Positions 21,180-32,714 of a DNA stretch of 64,000 nt are shown one piece after another; the first letter of the stretch is position 1, and the number at the start of each line of letters is the position of its first letter. The position numbers were made by a program, and so were the translations under genes. This stretch comes from Phytophthora quininea (Eukaryota; Oomycota; Peronosporomycetes; Peronosporales; Peronosporaceae). The notes beneath the pieces are model-generated. The model ran no database searches. It saw only the letters and a program-made list of their open reading frames with translations, and had not been told where the DNA came from. The stretch lies in the NCBI GenBank assembly GCA_011947345.1, contig JAAVTG010000359.1, forward strand, positions 1-64,000, read 5' to 3'.

Positions 21180-22692
21180 GGATGTAGTTGGGGCTCTTCA
21201 CGCTGGGAAAGGCTTGCGGCCTGGTGCGCGTCTTGCGGAATGAGCAAGCGCCAACTTTGGGCGATGAACCCCGTGGAAATGCTCTATCGACTTGGCGAGG
21301 GGTTGAGGGTTGAAAATACTTGGAACGGCCGATTGGGACGGGCAAATGCGTGGGCACTGCCCTTCGACTCGAGCCCATGGTTTCCGGACTGCCCCTGGCC
21401 CCGCGGTTATGGCTCTGGAAGCAGCGCGGACAGCGGAAACGCGGGCAAAAAGTGGCGATTCGAGAAAACTTTGATCTGTTGGCCTGGAGCATGACGGCGA
21501 CGATAATGAGACGGCAACTGCAGTCGTTGACGGCGCTTGGGCTCGGATCCACGCTAAGATACTGCTTACCCCGCCCCTGAGCCGGTTGGGTTGGGGGTCT
21601 ATTTGCACGGCGTCTCCATTTGGTCTCACGGCGCCGGTCAGAGTTTGTGCTGCTTCATGGCGGCGCCCGACAATAGGACTGTATTTTTGAGGAGTATGCA
21701 CATGCATAGAGGCCGATTCTTAGCGGTGCGTTGAAAGATCGTTGCCAGTCATCTTGTCTGGTGATGCTAACCGGAGGAGGGGGTCTACTGCAAAAGCCAA
21801 CTAAATGCAGGGCAGCGCGGCCACCAGCGCCAATAAATGTTGTCGTCTGCAGCACACGATAGTATTCTTGGCATTGCGTCTGTCGAGCACGTTGCAAAGA
21901 GCACTGTTCATTATGTCCCCCACCATGACGGATCGCCATCAAACCCCGCGTTAAAGCGCACGCGGTTTCCCCATGCACTCGCCTCCCTGCAGCCTGTTCG
22001 CATTTCCATAACCTATTCGAAAAGCTGAGAATTTTGCGGCAGGAAACTTCCCGCTTTGAGATGGCCAGCCTCATGGGAAAGGAAACTGCAGAGCGCAGGG
22101 GCCGTCAGTGTCAACACGCAGAGCCCTGTGGGTCCCTTACCCGAGCGGCGTGGCGGCGACGGCCGAGGCAAGTACGCGCTGTCGATCGCTACCTCTGTGG
22201 GGGCTATAACGCACCACAGACATGGACTAAGCCTGTTGACCTGCTCCAACCCCGTGTAATCGAGAAATGAGCTCGTGCTGTAGCCAACGCATTGACTAAC
22301 ACCATGCCAGCGAATTAACAGCAAGCGCGCAGCCCAATGGCGACGGAGGCATCTGCAGAGCTCGCTGCAGGTTTGAAACAGTCGTGCGACCTGCGCGAAA
22401 ACCGCCAACGCCACGTTGCAAGCTCGCTGTCGTTTCGCTGCATTGAGCTGGATATCGCAGCAACAGCAAGGCCAGACACTCGCTCATTGCCAAACTTCCA
22501 CTCCACAACCACAACGGGCGCCCTGAACTTGTTGCAATGCGCATCAAGATTGCTGTCGGCTGCTCTCAGCCAATCGGTTGGAGAAAGTTCTACAGCGAGA
22601 GTGATGGTTCAAGTTGAAGTGGATACAATAACGGCTTGTGATTGGTCCACATACAGGCGCGTCCCTTCGCAGGGCATTTGCATCCTGCTTCG
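21180..22692. other. Intergenic region upstream of nicolin-like gene
   Basis: About 1.5 kb between divergent genes. Several short frames exist on both strands, but none has domain-like composition. 21300-21560 is GC-rich, as expected near the divergent promoter of the 20443-21179 gene. I see no tRNA or repeat. Confidence 0.35.
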
Positions 22693-23370
22693 ATGGCGCT
22701 GGAGCTGCCGATCCAACTGACCCGCCTGCCTGTGCATCCGTCGCCGGGGTCGTCGTCCAAGCCGACAGACCCGACCGCTGCAGCCACGGGTAGACTCGGC
22801 TTCAAGCTGTCGGTCACCGCTCCTCGCACACCGGCGCTGCGCTGCTGCCTCGTGTTCCGCAACTTCTACGTGGCGTGGATCCGCATCGTGCAGGTGAACG
22901 TGGACGGCACCAGCACGGAGCTTACTGCTGCTTATCCCCTAATGCATCACGTGCACTGCGAGGACGACGCCCAGGACTGGCAGACTGTTCATCTGGACGA
23001 GCTGCCAGTGAGCTGGAACCCGCTCGTGCTCGACAGTTTGAGTATCTACCTCTTCCAGCCGTCGCCGCTATGGGAGACATGGGAGCTACGGCAAGTCAAA
23101 CTGTACGCTATCGCTCAGGAGGAGCAGGAGTTAATACAGGAAGCACAGGCTTCCACGCAGCGCGGCGCGGCAAACCCGTCAAAGTGGGAGAAAAGGACCA
23201 GCACCTCACGGGCTGAAGCCACGGAGGATCGCCTCGCGCAGTTGTTAGAACATCGTTCTTCACGAACAGCGCTCACCCGCACCAACTCTGTAGCGGAGGC
23301 TGCAAACCCCGTCGAGGAACAAGCCACACGCTGTCTGGACATGATACTAAGGTTGCAAGAACTGCTGTAG
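22693..23370 (+). CDS. Nicolin-1-like protein (tubulin polyglutamylase complex subunit family)
   Basis: From ATG 22693 (MALELPIQLTR) the frame gives 225 residues. The middle matches the nicolin-1 fold signature: CLVFRNFYVAWIRIVQV corresponds to FKNYYTAFLSIRV of the animal protein, DDAQDWQTVHL to the EGAQDYVSLF stretch, and YLFQPSPLWETWELRQVKLYAI to LRQPSPLWLSFTVEELQIY. Animal nicolin-1 co-purifies with the TTLL1 tubulin polyglutamylase complex, so a role in ciliary or cytoplasmic tubulin modification fits a flagellated-zoospore organism. The C-terminus is a polar coil. A start at 22642 is possible but adds an unusual leader. Family call by motif only. Confidence 0.65.
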   Translation: MALELPIQLTRLPVHPSPGSSSKPTDPTAAATGRLGFKLSVTAPRTPALRCCLVFRNFYVAWIRIVQVNVDGTSTELTAAYPLMHHVHCEDDAQDWQTVHLDELPVSWNPLVLDSLSIYLFQPSPLWETWELRQVKLYAIAQEEQELIQEAQASTQRGAANPSKWEKRTSTSRAEATEDRLAQLLEHRSSRTALTRTNSVAEAANPVEEQATRCLDMILRLQELL

Positions 23371-23422
23371 AACTAGCGCGGGTTTCCAAATGTCTCGTTA
23401 CGTTGTTTATCGTCCGATGCAG

Positions 23423-26400
23423 CTATTCATCCAGAGCGGTAGTCTTTGTCAAGGATCGTAAGCGTGACACCTGACGGCGGCGCAGCTCATATACGACAGG
23501 AGGCACAATCTCGGAGAGGAAGAGCGAACTTTGGTCGGTAGCTGCCACTCGTGCGATACTTTCGTAACGCAAACCACGTATTAGCCGTGGATTCCACTCG
23601 TCTGGTGCAGATCCAGCAGAGCTGACGGAATGGCCTAGCTGTCCTCGTACGCCACGACCCCACGAGTAAACCATGCCTTGCTTCGTCACAGCTAGTGAGT
23701 GATCGCTCCCACATACAAGCTGCCCTAGCTCAATCCCCGCCAACGCTGGAACCATTGTTGGCTGCGCCACGAAGCGGTAGATGCTGTCTGTGAGACCCTC
23801 GTGCCCGTCCTGAAACAGTGGTGGGTCGATTTCTGCTTCGTCGGTTGCTCGTGGGGTTTCCACTGTGGCATCTCCCAAGCCCAGACGCCCATTTTCCGCT
23901 TCGCCCCAACCATACGTCGTGCCTCCAGCACGCAGCTCAAACTGCACTTCGGCGATCAACTCGCAATTTGCGGTAGCGGCAGTTGTCGACGTCGGCTCCG
24001 ACAATGACAAGCGAGGAGCAAGTGGTTTTGACAAAGCTCGGGCCGGGTCATCCAGCCTCTCCAAACGACAACCTGCGCGCAGGCGTTGGCCGTGTTCGTG
24101 CGGAACTAGGCCCACCAACTGCGGGTTCTTGCCATGTGGGGCAAAGCTGCTGCGAGAGACCGTCGAAATGGAGCCTGCGAGGGCTCAGTAGAACGTTCAT
24201 TGGCCACGAACAAAACACCCGCTGCACCGTTGGCAAATGCGCCACGAGCTCTAGCTGCCGCTGTATCTGCTCGGAAGAAGCATCGGGCCAAAACTGGTGG
24301 CGGCGCCTGTAGCATCGAAGGAGGGCAACGGCGTGACGTGACGGTCGACTGGGGGCATCGCATTTACTTGCTGCGGTGTCTGGGTAGTGGGCGCGGCTAA
24401 AACTTGATCCAACAGCTCCTGCACGCTCCAGGTCTTGCGTCGACTGGCGTCGCCTTCGTCGGGCTCCGATACCGATCCTCGGTCTTCGTACGAACCAACC
24501 ACGACAGCTTGAGTCTGGCGAGTGGCCATAAGTACGGGGATAAATACCCCGAGTCCTCCGCGAATTGTAATGCGAAGCGTCCGCCTCGAACAGGTCGAGG
24601 ATGACAAGCACAGCTAGCGCACCATCTTCTTGAAGCTCCAAAACGCGATGGCCAATCTCCCCAATGATGGTCTCGGCTTCGAGTTCCGCCTCACTTTCAG
24701 TTCCTAGCTGGCGAGACGGATCATTTTCATCAATACCCGACGCATCAGGTGTGAACACGCTGGTCGATCTCCAACACAAATATGCTGTTCATGTCTGTGA
24801 GGGTGACCGTGGGCTTTTTCTTCGTCACGGACCTGGCACGCAGCTGCTGCTGTTTGAGTTTCTTTGCTGCTGTTGCCATGGCTGGGTGGTACATGTGCGT
24901 GGAAAACCCTCGTCGCCCAATTGAGCGCTCGGCTGTGTTTGATCCGCACACTGGCAGTTCCAGCACAACTCCATAAACAGCCATTAAAATCCTTGGTGTC
25001 ACCTTCCTCGCTCCTCAAGTCTCCGTCATTGAATTCTGGCTCAGACGACGAGCAAGATCTTAAGGGCAGTCGGAACTGCATGTAAAACCCAGCAGGCTTG
25101 CCACGAGGCATCACCACCAAACGGTCTGAAACACGATCACGCAGCCACTGGTCCACACCTTGCGTGTATGTAGAACTCCCAACATTATTTACACTGCTAG
25201 GAGTGACGATGCTAGATACCAGACGCAGAGAACGAGGATCAAAATCTCCAACTCGACCCAGACTCAGCGCAAATTTGGCTGCTCGTCTTTGCCATGTTGT
25301 GCTCTTATCGTTATCCACATTCGCAGTCCCGGGGTGAGTAAGTGAACTAACTGTACTGGGGCGAGAGTTTGGAGAGTTTGCATTGGCAGTCCCTGGGCGA
25401 GAACTGGTGTCGCTGTTCTAGGACGAGAGTTTAACGTGCTTGATACTTCAACGCCTTCGTCTTCACCGAGGTCGTCGACATCCAGATCAACTAGACAGCA
25501 AACCCAAGTGGTTGGGCCCTTTGCATTTTCACCGATGAAGTCGCGCTCGATTGCGTCGGGAGAGCTTGATGTGCCAGCTAGCAACTCCACGTAGCACCCC
25601 GTTTCTCTCTGTGCAATATCTGCGACTTCGACTCCTCCACTCGTGGGTGATGCGAGCTGAAGCCAAACACTAGCACCCTCAGCGAGCATGTGATGGTCGC
25701 CGACAGCAATTTGCCGGAGTCGTAGAGCTGACACGCCATCGGTCTCTTCGGGAACAAAGGCATGCTCACTGTCTACACCTCGTCGTCGCCCCCAATTGCC
25801 CCATTCGAATACTCTTGACGTTGTCCTGGTAGCGCTCAGAGCGACCGAGTGGTTTCCTCGACACGCAACTTGCGTAATCTCCACATCGTTCAATCCCAGC
25901 ACTGGTTCAGGTTGCGCCAAGAATGTGAATGCAGAGCTGATCATGTGGCGATCAGCGAAAGCGACTTGATAGAACTCGTGCGTGTCCCCATGGCCCAGTT
26001 GGCCCTCGGAAGCTTCACCCCATGTAAACACATCTCCAGATCGACTTAGCGCCATGCAATAGTAGTCTCCGCAACAAATCTGGGCAACAGGAATCGAGTC
26101 TGCTTGTTGTGCTTCACAGCCTTCGAAATATAAGAGCTTCGTGGGCGTTGCCAACAGCTCTTCATCCTGACCCGAACGCTCGTCGTAATATGATCCATAA
26201 CGAATTCTCCCCGAAGTGCGTGCCGCTAGAGTTTCTGCTGACCCGTGACCCAATTGACCGTGATCGTTAAATCCCCACGAGAACACCATCCCGTCGTCGG
26301 TCAAAGCGAGCGCATGCCGCAGCCCACATGCAACTTCAGTCACGCATGCTGGCATTCGGATGTGCAATCGACAGGTGTTTCATGAGTTAGACAGACTTTT

Positions 26401-27894
26401 GTAGCTTTATCTTCAATAACATCATCAGCACTGTAGTGTTTGCGTGGAAGACATCGCCCCCATGCAAAAAGTGAATGTCCATCGTCTTGAACCGCCAACA
26501 CACAAGTCGAGGAAGCAGCCAAAGTCTTCAACTTCACGTTGAGATCCGTGAACGTCCCAATGAGACGAATTGGAGCCCCACTGCCCAGCCTTCGTTCGTC
26601 GCGATTGCCTGATACAACGGTAGGGCCTGCTCCTGCGGTGAATATTCCTCCGTTCATAGCAGTTCGCTCAATCTCGGCACGAGCCTCGAGCTCCCGAGCA
26701 ATTCTGCGGTTTTTAAAAAGCCCTGAAGTTGTGCAGCCGACTTGTGACGGTGCGCAATTCGGCCGTTGGCGCGACGCTGAGCATACGTGACAGAACAGCG
26801 TCGTCGCCAAACGGACTGGATCAGTAGTGCAGCGCTGACTTGTCGACGTTGCTGTCGCCCATCGAACGTCACGTATCGACGCAGTAGATTTTCATACAGT
26901 TCCAATTGCCGCGAGAAGTGCTCAGAGCAAGGAGCAAACGTGAGCGGGTTGCGAAGTTCCTCGCCCGAAAAGAGGGCCAGAAATTCGTGCAGCGGAGGTG
27001 TGCTAGCGACGTAGGCCTGGAATTCCCGACTGGAAATACTCTTGAACTGCGGAGAGTTCAGACCATCGTCACGCGCTGTCGATCGAGTTTGTTCAGCACT
27101 TTGAACGCAGTGGGAGGCAGTTCGTCGAGCGAAGGCAGCAACTTGGAGCTTGTGCGATTGCCAAACCCGAATAACGCCCTGCGTCGCTCTCCCCACCCCG
27201 TTCATGGCACAAAGCAGCAACCTGGCCACGTCCGTCTCCTTCAGACGTCGAGAGCTTGCATACGCTGTCACCTTGCTGGTAGAAGCTGCAGGGTCGTGGA
27301 ACAGCTCCACTAACAGCGAGTTTCTCGTGGAAGTCCCAGATCGCCCGGGAGATCACAACAAGAGCAGCTACGAACTCAAGCGCGTACAGGCGATCCCCTC
27401 GACCTTCAGCAAATGTTAGAAATACGTGCTGCAAGTGTTTGTCCAAGATTGATTCGGGGTCTTTCGCTGCCATTTCCGTCTTGTCGAGATGGTGTCCCAG
27501 TTGATTTCCACGTCGTGGAGGCGTCATGATGTCCGAGGTTTCAATTGTTCGTCTCGGTTTCGATCCTTTGTTCACAATAGCAGTAGATCGTTTGGTTCCG
27601 ACATCGAGCCACCGCAGGAATTCGTCCAGAGTTAATAATCCAGTCGCTCCAGCTGTGCTGTGGAGGCGACGCTGAAGCTGTCGAGCATCCTGAGTTGTGA
27701 ACCACTGCGCCAATGGCTCCAGTTGAGGCCAAAGCGTTAAGTCTTGCCGTGAGTAGTGCATTCCACATTGCAATCCGTGCCACGAAGGGGATCCATTTCT
27801 CGACCCTTGGACACGCGAACTTGCCATCCCCATGGTTGATCGCAATCTTGAAACGACGTGTCCGTTGGGCTTCCAACAGTTTTTTACTTTCCAC
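23423..27894 (-). CDS. Large EF-hand/IQ/RCC1 protein with PA-like segment, many frame breaks
   Basis: Minus-strand coding character runs without a gap from ATG 27894 (MESKKLLEAQRTRRFKIAINHGDGKF) to a stop at 23423. In order: an EF-hand-like N-terminus (LLTLDEFLRWLD; LYALEFVAALVVISRAIWDF), an IQ motif (SAALLIQSVWRRRC, near 26800), a first RCC1 propeller (26500-25750; VACGLRHALALTDDGMVFSWG, ICCGDYYCMALSRSGDVFTWG), a middle region ending in a possible protease-associated (PA) segment (24360-24180; GAFANGAAGVLFVANERS), and further RCC1 repeats (24010-23480; TTYGWGEAENGRLGLGD, LVCGSDHSLAVTKQGMVYSWG). At least nine frame changes occur (near 27750, 27318, 26730, 26365, 25310, 24960, 24750, 24560, 24340, 24110). 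No introns were placed with confidence, so some changes may be introns. Function unknown; RCC1 plus Ca2+/calmodulin modules suggests a regulated scaffold. Confidence 0.6.
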
Positions 27895-27971
27895 GATGGT
27901 TCAGGTCAACTCCGTGTCGTTAACTCGATCCCCGGCCGAGATCTCGGCGATCAACTCGCTATAGAGCATCC
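27895..27971. promoter_or_regulatory. Short divergent intergenic region (candidate bidirectional promoter)
   Basis: The starts of two large head-to-head genes are about 77 bases apart, which leaves room only for a shared promoter. The exact start of the plus-strand gene is uncertain by some tens of bases. Confidence 0.5.
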
Positions 27972-30900
27972 ATGGCCTCTTGCTCCACTCACGGCGGCCA
28001 CAATCGGCCAAGTCTAGCTCCGCCGGATGTGACGAAACTTCTGCGACAGCATCGAGCGTGGCCTCTTTACGGTCGCTCTGTGCATCTAATGGACGTCGAC
28101 AGTCGATCTCGGAAACGAAAACCTTTGTTGATCTTGGGCCGCTTGAAAGATGGCTGGCCCTGACTGATCTCGATGCAAAACTCAACGATGACACTCACGG
28201 TCTCCAGAAAGAAATTCAAGTTCATGAACGGAAGCTTCACGCACTGACCGTCAAGGGACCAGATGGCTCGAGTCCGATGAAGCTTCCTCCAGCTGAAGCT
28301 TGTGAGCTTGGACCGAAATTGCAATGCTTGGAAGAAGTTTTAGGCTCGAAGCGATTCCAAGCATACTGTTGCGACTTGTTCGCACAAGTGGCAAGTCTTC
28401 GTCAACGTTTGGGGCTCTACGATGCCTGCATGCGCGATTTCGAGAGGCAGTTACTTCGAGAGCAATTCGTGTCCAGGGAGAACTTGCAAACTCTCTTTGA
28501 CGACAGACTCCGGGTGATGTACAGGACCGAGACTATCGACAGACAGTTGTCCGCCGACGCGACACCAGAGGAACAGCCTACAGTTGATCTCGCAGAGTAC
28601 TTTCTTCTGCTACAGCACTGCAGCGACCCGCAGAACGTTGATGCAGTTGTTCTTGTAGACGATTTGATAACTCTTTTGCGTAGCCTCCCCTTGAGAGAGC
28701 TTCTCTGGTACGTCACGTATTTGAACAGCTCGCCGATACTCGAAGAGAAGGCTACAGACCTCCACCAGATCACACCAAGCTCCATCGACTTCATGCAACC
28801 ATCAAATTGCAGCGCAGCCACTGCAGTGTCGAGGAAGCTCGCGCTGCCGAAGCATGGCTCCAGGTTCTTGCAGCTGAAGATGTTTTCCTCCAAGACTTTC
28901 TCCAGTTTCATCTGGCTGCCAGTGATGTCAACAACGATGAGGACGCAGAGTTTGTGCGTTTTGTGCAGCGAATGTGGGGATTCGACGCCCAAGCGCTCAG
29001 AGATGGAGACCGAAAAGAAACCATCGTTCAATTGCTGGAAGGGTTTTCAGCTCGGTTGAGTTTGCTCGAGTTGATTGCGCGCAAAAAGAGCTCCTCGCGA
29101 AGATGCCTGGCTCGCACTCACGGATTCAGTCCTCCACTTCCTTGTTAGAAGTTGATCTGCAGCACCTTCGGGTCCTGGCAGCACCGCCAGGGTTTAGTCG
29201 GTGGATGCAATGTGACAGTAGCGTTATCAATCGCCTCGGTACGACGCTGCCACTGCTACAGGAGCTGTCACTTTCGGGACAAGTGCTAACGACAATTCCC
29301 GACTTTGTTTTGTCACTCAAGGAGCTTCAAGTACTTGATCTTCGTGACAACCGAATCTCGATCGTTCCCGCAGCACTTGGTTCCATGAAAACTCTTCAGA
29401 GACTGGATCTGTCGGACAATTTGTTTCGTGATGCAAGTTTTGCCAAAGCTGACGACGTGTGGAGTAAATTATCGTCCCTCTCGCACCTCCTGCTGGCTGG
29501 GAATCGATTAACCTCGTTCCCTAGTTCACTGGTGGCGATCCCAAGCCTTGAAGCGCTGGATCTATCCAGAAATGCGTTGCGAGCAATTCGCGGCGACATC
29601 TTAAAGCGATGGGAGGCTCGATGTCGGCTCTCAATTCTCGATTTGCATGACAATGCCCTCACCGCAATACCCCAAGAAATCCAAGCGATGTCCAGAACAC
29701 TACGTCAATTTTATCTGCATCAAAACCGCTTAACAAGCTTACCGAGTGCAGCTTTGGCCGAGATGACAAGAATTGAAGAGCTCACGCTTTCACAAAACCA
29801 ATTATCGGGCGATTCTGTGGCGCTGATTCCACTTCCGGCAGGCCAAGCGTCGATTTCGTTCGCGAACAATCAATTAAGAGTTCTTCCTCGTGTGGTTACT
29901 GTCCAAGTAGATCCATCGAACATCCTGAACACGAGCGTACAAAGTGTCGATTTTCGCAGCAATCGTTTACGAAGTGTAGTGGACTGGACGCCGTTGGTGC
30001 TTGCTAGTTGTCAATCGCTCCATCTTCAGCAAAATGCGCTGCGAGAATTACCAGATCATTTCTTCGCTTGCTTTCCATCGTTGCGGGTATGTGAGCTACA
30101 AAGCAACCAGCTGCAGGCTCTTCCGGTAAGTATCACGGCCTGCGCACAACTGCAAGCGCTTGATGTACACGACAATTGCTTGCGGTTGTTACCTCAAGAG
30201 ATGGTCGAACTACCATATCTGGAGACACTCAATGCTGTCGACAATGAGCTCACAGAAATTCCACTTGGATGGCACGCATTCGAGACTCAATGCGACGGAG
30301 CGAGAGTACTGCATTCACTTTCGCTTCGACGAAACCCGTTCAGTAGCAAGATTCTGAAGGCAATTATCGATGGTGGAGTCGACGGAGCTTTATCCACAAG
30401 TAAAGCCCGCATGGCCACGGCGGATGACCTAGTTTGTGAAGGAGTCATAAAGAAGTTGCTTGTTGGACTTCGGGATGCAAGCATCAATTTGCGTGCTACC
30501 AAGACAAGTCACGCATCAGCTCGAAAGGCCTGGGTGGACAGCGATGACGATAGCGACGGTGGCCTTGAATCCAGCACGTCGAAATGGCGTGGAGTTGCCC
30601 GCGACGTCAACCACTATTTGGAGCAACGCCTTCGTGCAATGCAGCGGCCCGGCACACCAGGAACGTGTTCGTCCTTGGTAGTTGAGGTAAAAAGTTTCGA
30701 GCGACTAATCCGGACATTACCGTTCACTTGCTCAAAAGGGAGCTGGCGCATGTTGTAGCTCGCTTTCTCGTTCGCGTCAACGAAGGCAACGAACATGATG
30801 GCCACTCAAAACGCAGACGGCGGGTCGATGGCCTGGCGTTCTTGCAAGCTATCGAGAACTTTGGTCGGTGGCGCTCTATGGCCACGCCTTCAAGACGATC

Positions 30901-31757
30901 AATGATTTCGACAGCCAACCCGCAAACTGACACCGCGGGTCCAATTATTCGGTATCTTGTCATGCTACGCAGCATGCAAGAAGAACAGGCATGTACCAGT
31001 CAAGACAGTGACGCTGCGGAGCAGCGGAAACCCAAGAAAGTTGAAATACAGCGAGGACTGAAGACCAAACTCCGCAAAAGCAGCAGGAAGCCAAGAAAAC
31101 ACAACCCGTGGACCCAGAGATGAATGCTGTCGATATGAGGCGCAAAATGGCTCCCATGGCAGCTCCATCAGCGTACGAGAAGAGCTGCACAAGTCGCTCT
31201 GATGTGATCGTGCAACGACAGCGCCAGCGTATTCAGGTCTTGGAGCAGCAGCTACTCGATCAAAAGCTACTGATGCTATCTCAACACCAGCCGGTTGCCA
31301 GTGTGTCATCAATTGCCCCCGCCGATCTATCTGTGGTGCGTGACGATGACCAGGATCCTGATGAGGGTGACTGGGGGCCTACGACGATGACAGCACCAAT
31401 CGAACGGTCATCATCTCAGTGAAGTGCCTGCATCTGCAGGACACAGAGGAGGACGGTGATGCAGGAAAGCAGCAGGTGGAGCATTGGCGCATACCCAAAC
31501 GCTCTGCACGACTAGATTTCCGCATACTGCCCGACGATACGGTGCTGCGGCTGAAACAAATGGTGCAGACTCGCATCGAGGTGCCGGTCGATCACCAAAT
31601 TTTGATCGCGAATTGCGTAGGTCGTGGCGCACCCGCGATTCGACTTCGTAATGATGCCGTGCTGCGTGAATATGCGGATCCGTTTGGTGGTAGCTCCAGA
31701 TGGACCATAACACTGCTCATCGGACAGGGCCTCCCGCTGTATGGCGGGGTTTCATGA
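27972..31757 (+). CDS. Leucine-rich-repeat protein with C-terminal ubiquitin-like segment
   Basis: Continuous coding character in five pieces. An N-terminal helical region (LQKEIQVHERKLHALTVKG to LAEYFLLLQHC and EEARAAEAWLQVL) precedes about twelve LRRs between 29230 and 30350 with the L-x-x-L-x-L-x-x-N-x-L pattern (LQVLDLRDNRISIVP, LQRLDLSDNLF, LEALDLSRNALRAI). A coiled segment follows (QRQRQRIQVLEQQLLDQKLL). The last piece (DFRILPDDTVLRLKQMVQTRIEVPVDHQILIANC) has ubiquitin-like beta-grasp features. Frames change near 28770, 29090, 30705, 31085 and 31385; each is a loss of one base (A6 read as A5 at 29090). The start is unclear: ATG 27972 is in a different frame from the body. Confidence 0.7.
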
Positions 31758-32714
31758 AGACCGGTATTTAAAATCGCTCTCCGAGCACTTCATCACGTGC
31801 CAGACGCTGCTGGGACACTAAACCAGCGGATAGGTGGTCGTTCAAGACAAACAAATATGGAGGAAAATGCCTATACCAGGTTCAGTGCTCTGGCAATTTT
31901 GATCACCCAGTCGCCGGCTTTCAACACTGATACAGCTTGCAGCTCAGCTCTGTTTTTGAACGCACGGCGCCACAACCAGTTTTCGTTGCGTTGGTGCTCG
32001 AAACGAACCACTACACCGCCTTTGCACCCCGTTTCATCGTCGACGGATGATCATGAGAACTTATTGAGCTGGGGCTGAGCAGCACTGCATGCAGAAATAC
32101 AATAGCTGTGCGTTGGGTTACTCTTTGCGCAACGCTGTTCTTGCGATCCAGCTGACCGGTGGAACCGATCTAATATTTTCACAGCCTTCCTGAGTCACCA
32201 GAACGGCAAACGAAGACACTTGGCAATCATTTTGCTGGGGCCAATGGACACTTCCAGCCAGAGCCCACGCGTCCCATGTGGCATTTCACACCTTACAGAT
32301 GTTGGATATCGGATGTTGGTATGAGGCATTTGTTGGCATAGGTGTCGATACCCCAAGCACGTGCTTGTTCAAGAGCTACTCGGAACCTCAATGCCAATAA
32401 CTCGGCCATCTGGACGGCGGCCGACCGACAAAAACCGCAACCAAAACCATCGAGGTGCTGGTCATCCCGCAGTGGATAACGACGGCCGTGTACCACGCAA
32501 CCACTTGCCAAAGCACTCTCTTTCGCGTCCAGGGCATCTGTCTCGCCAAACTGGCTGAAAGTGAGGCGGCAACACCGAGCTCTCGCCATTTCTACTCTAG
32601 ACTCGATCGAGTATTTATATCGGATCTGACCTGCGGCGTCAGAGCCGCATCGCCAATTGCAGTCGACTCCATTGACGTGCTTGTCGGCGATTCCCTGAGC
32701 GATATATTCTGAAA
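31758..32714. other. Intergenic region with possible retroelement trace
   Basis: Nearly 1 kb between two genes on the same strand. 31758-32290 shows nothing beyond short frames. 32293-32589 contains the RNase H-like trace listed separately. 32600-32714 should hold the promoter of the FYVE-GAF gene. Confidence 0.35.
32293..32589 (-). pseudogene. Possible RNase H-like retroelement remnant
   Basis: The minus-strand frame contains YPLRDDQHLDGFGCGFCR followed by MAELLALRFRVALEQARAWGI. The order RDD-x-GF...MAE-x-x-ALR-x-x-x-x-x-A...GI resembles the RVT_3-type RNase H domain found in plant and oomycete retroelements (GGFS...AELWALR...GL..A...G). The conserved Asp after the GI block is missing and there is no flanking reverse transcriptase. 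Confidence 0.3.

Noticed and set aside
21198..21707. 169-codon minus-strand frame in the intergenic region
   Set aside because: Mixed composition, no motif, no plausible splice partners; probably chance in GC-rich DNA.
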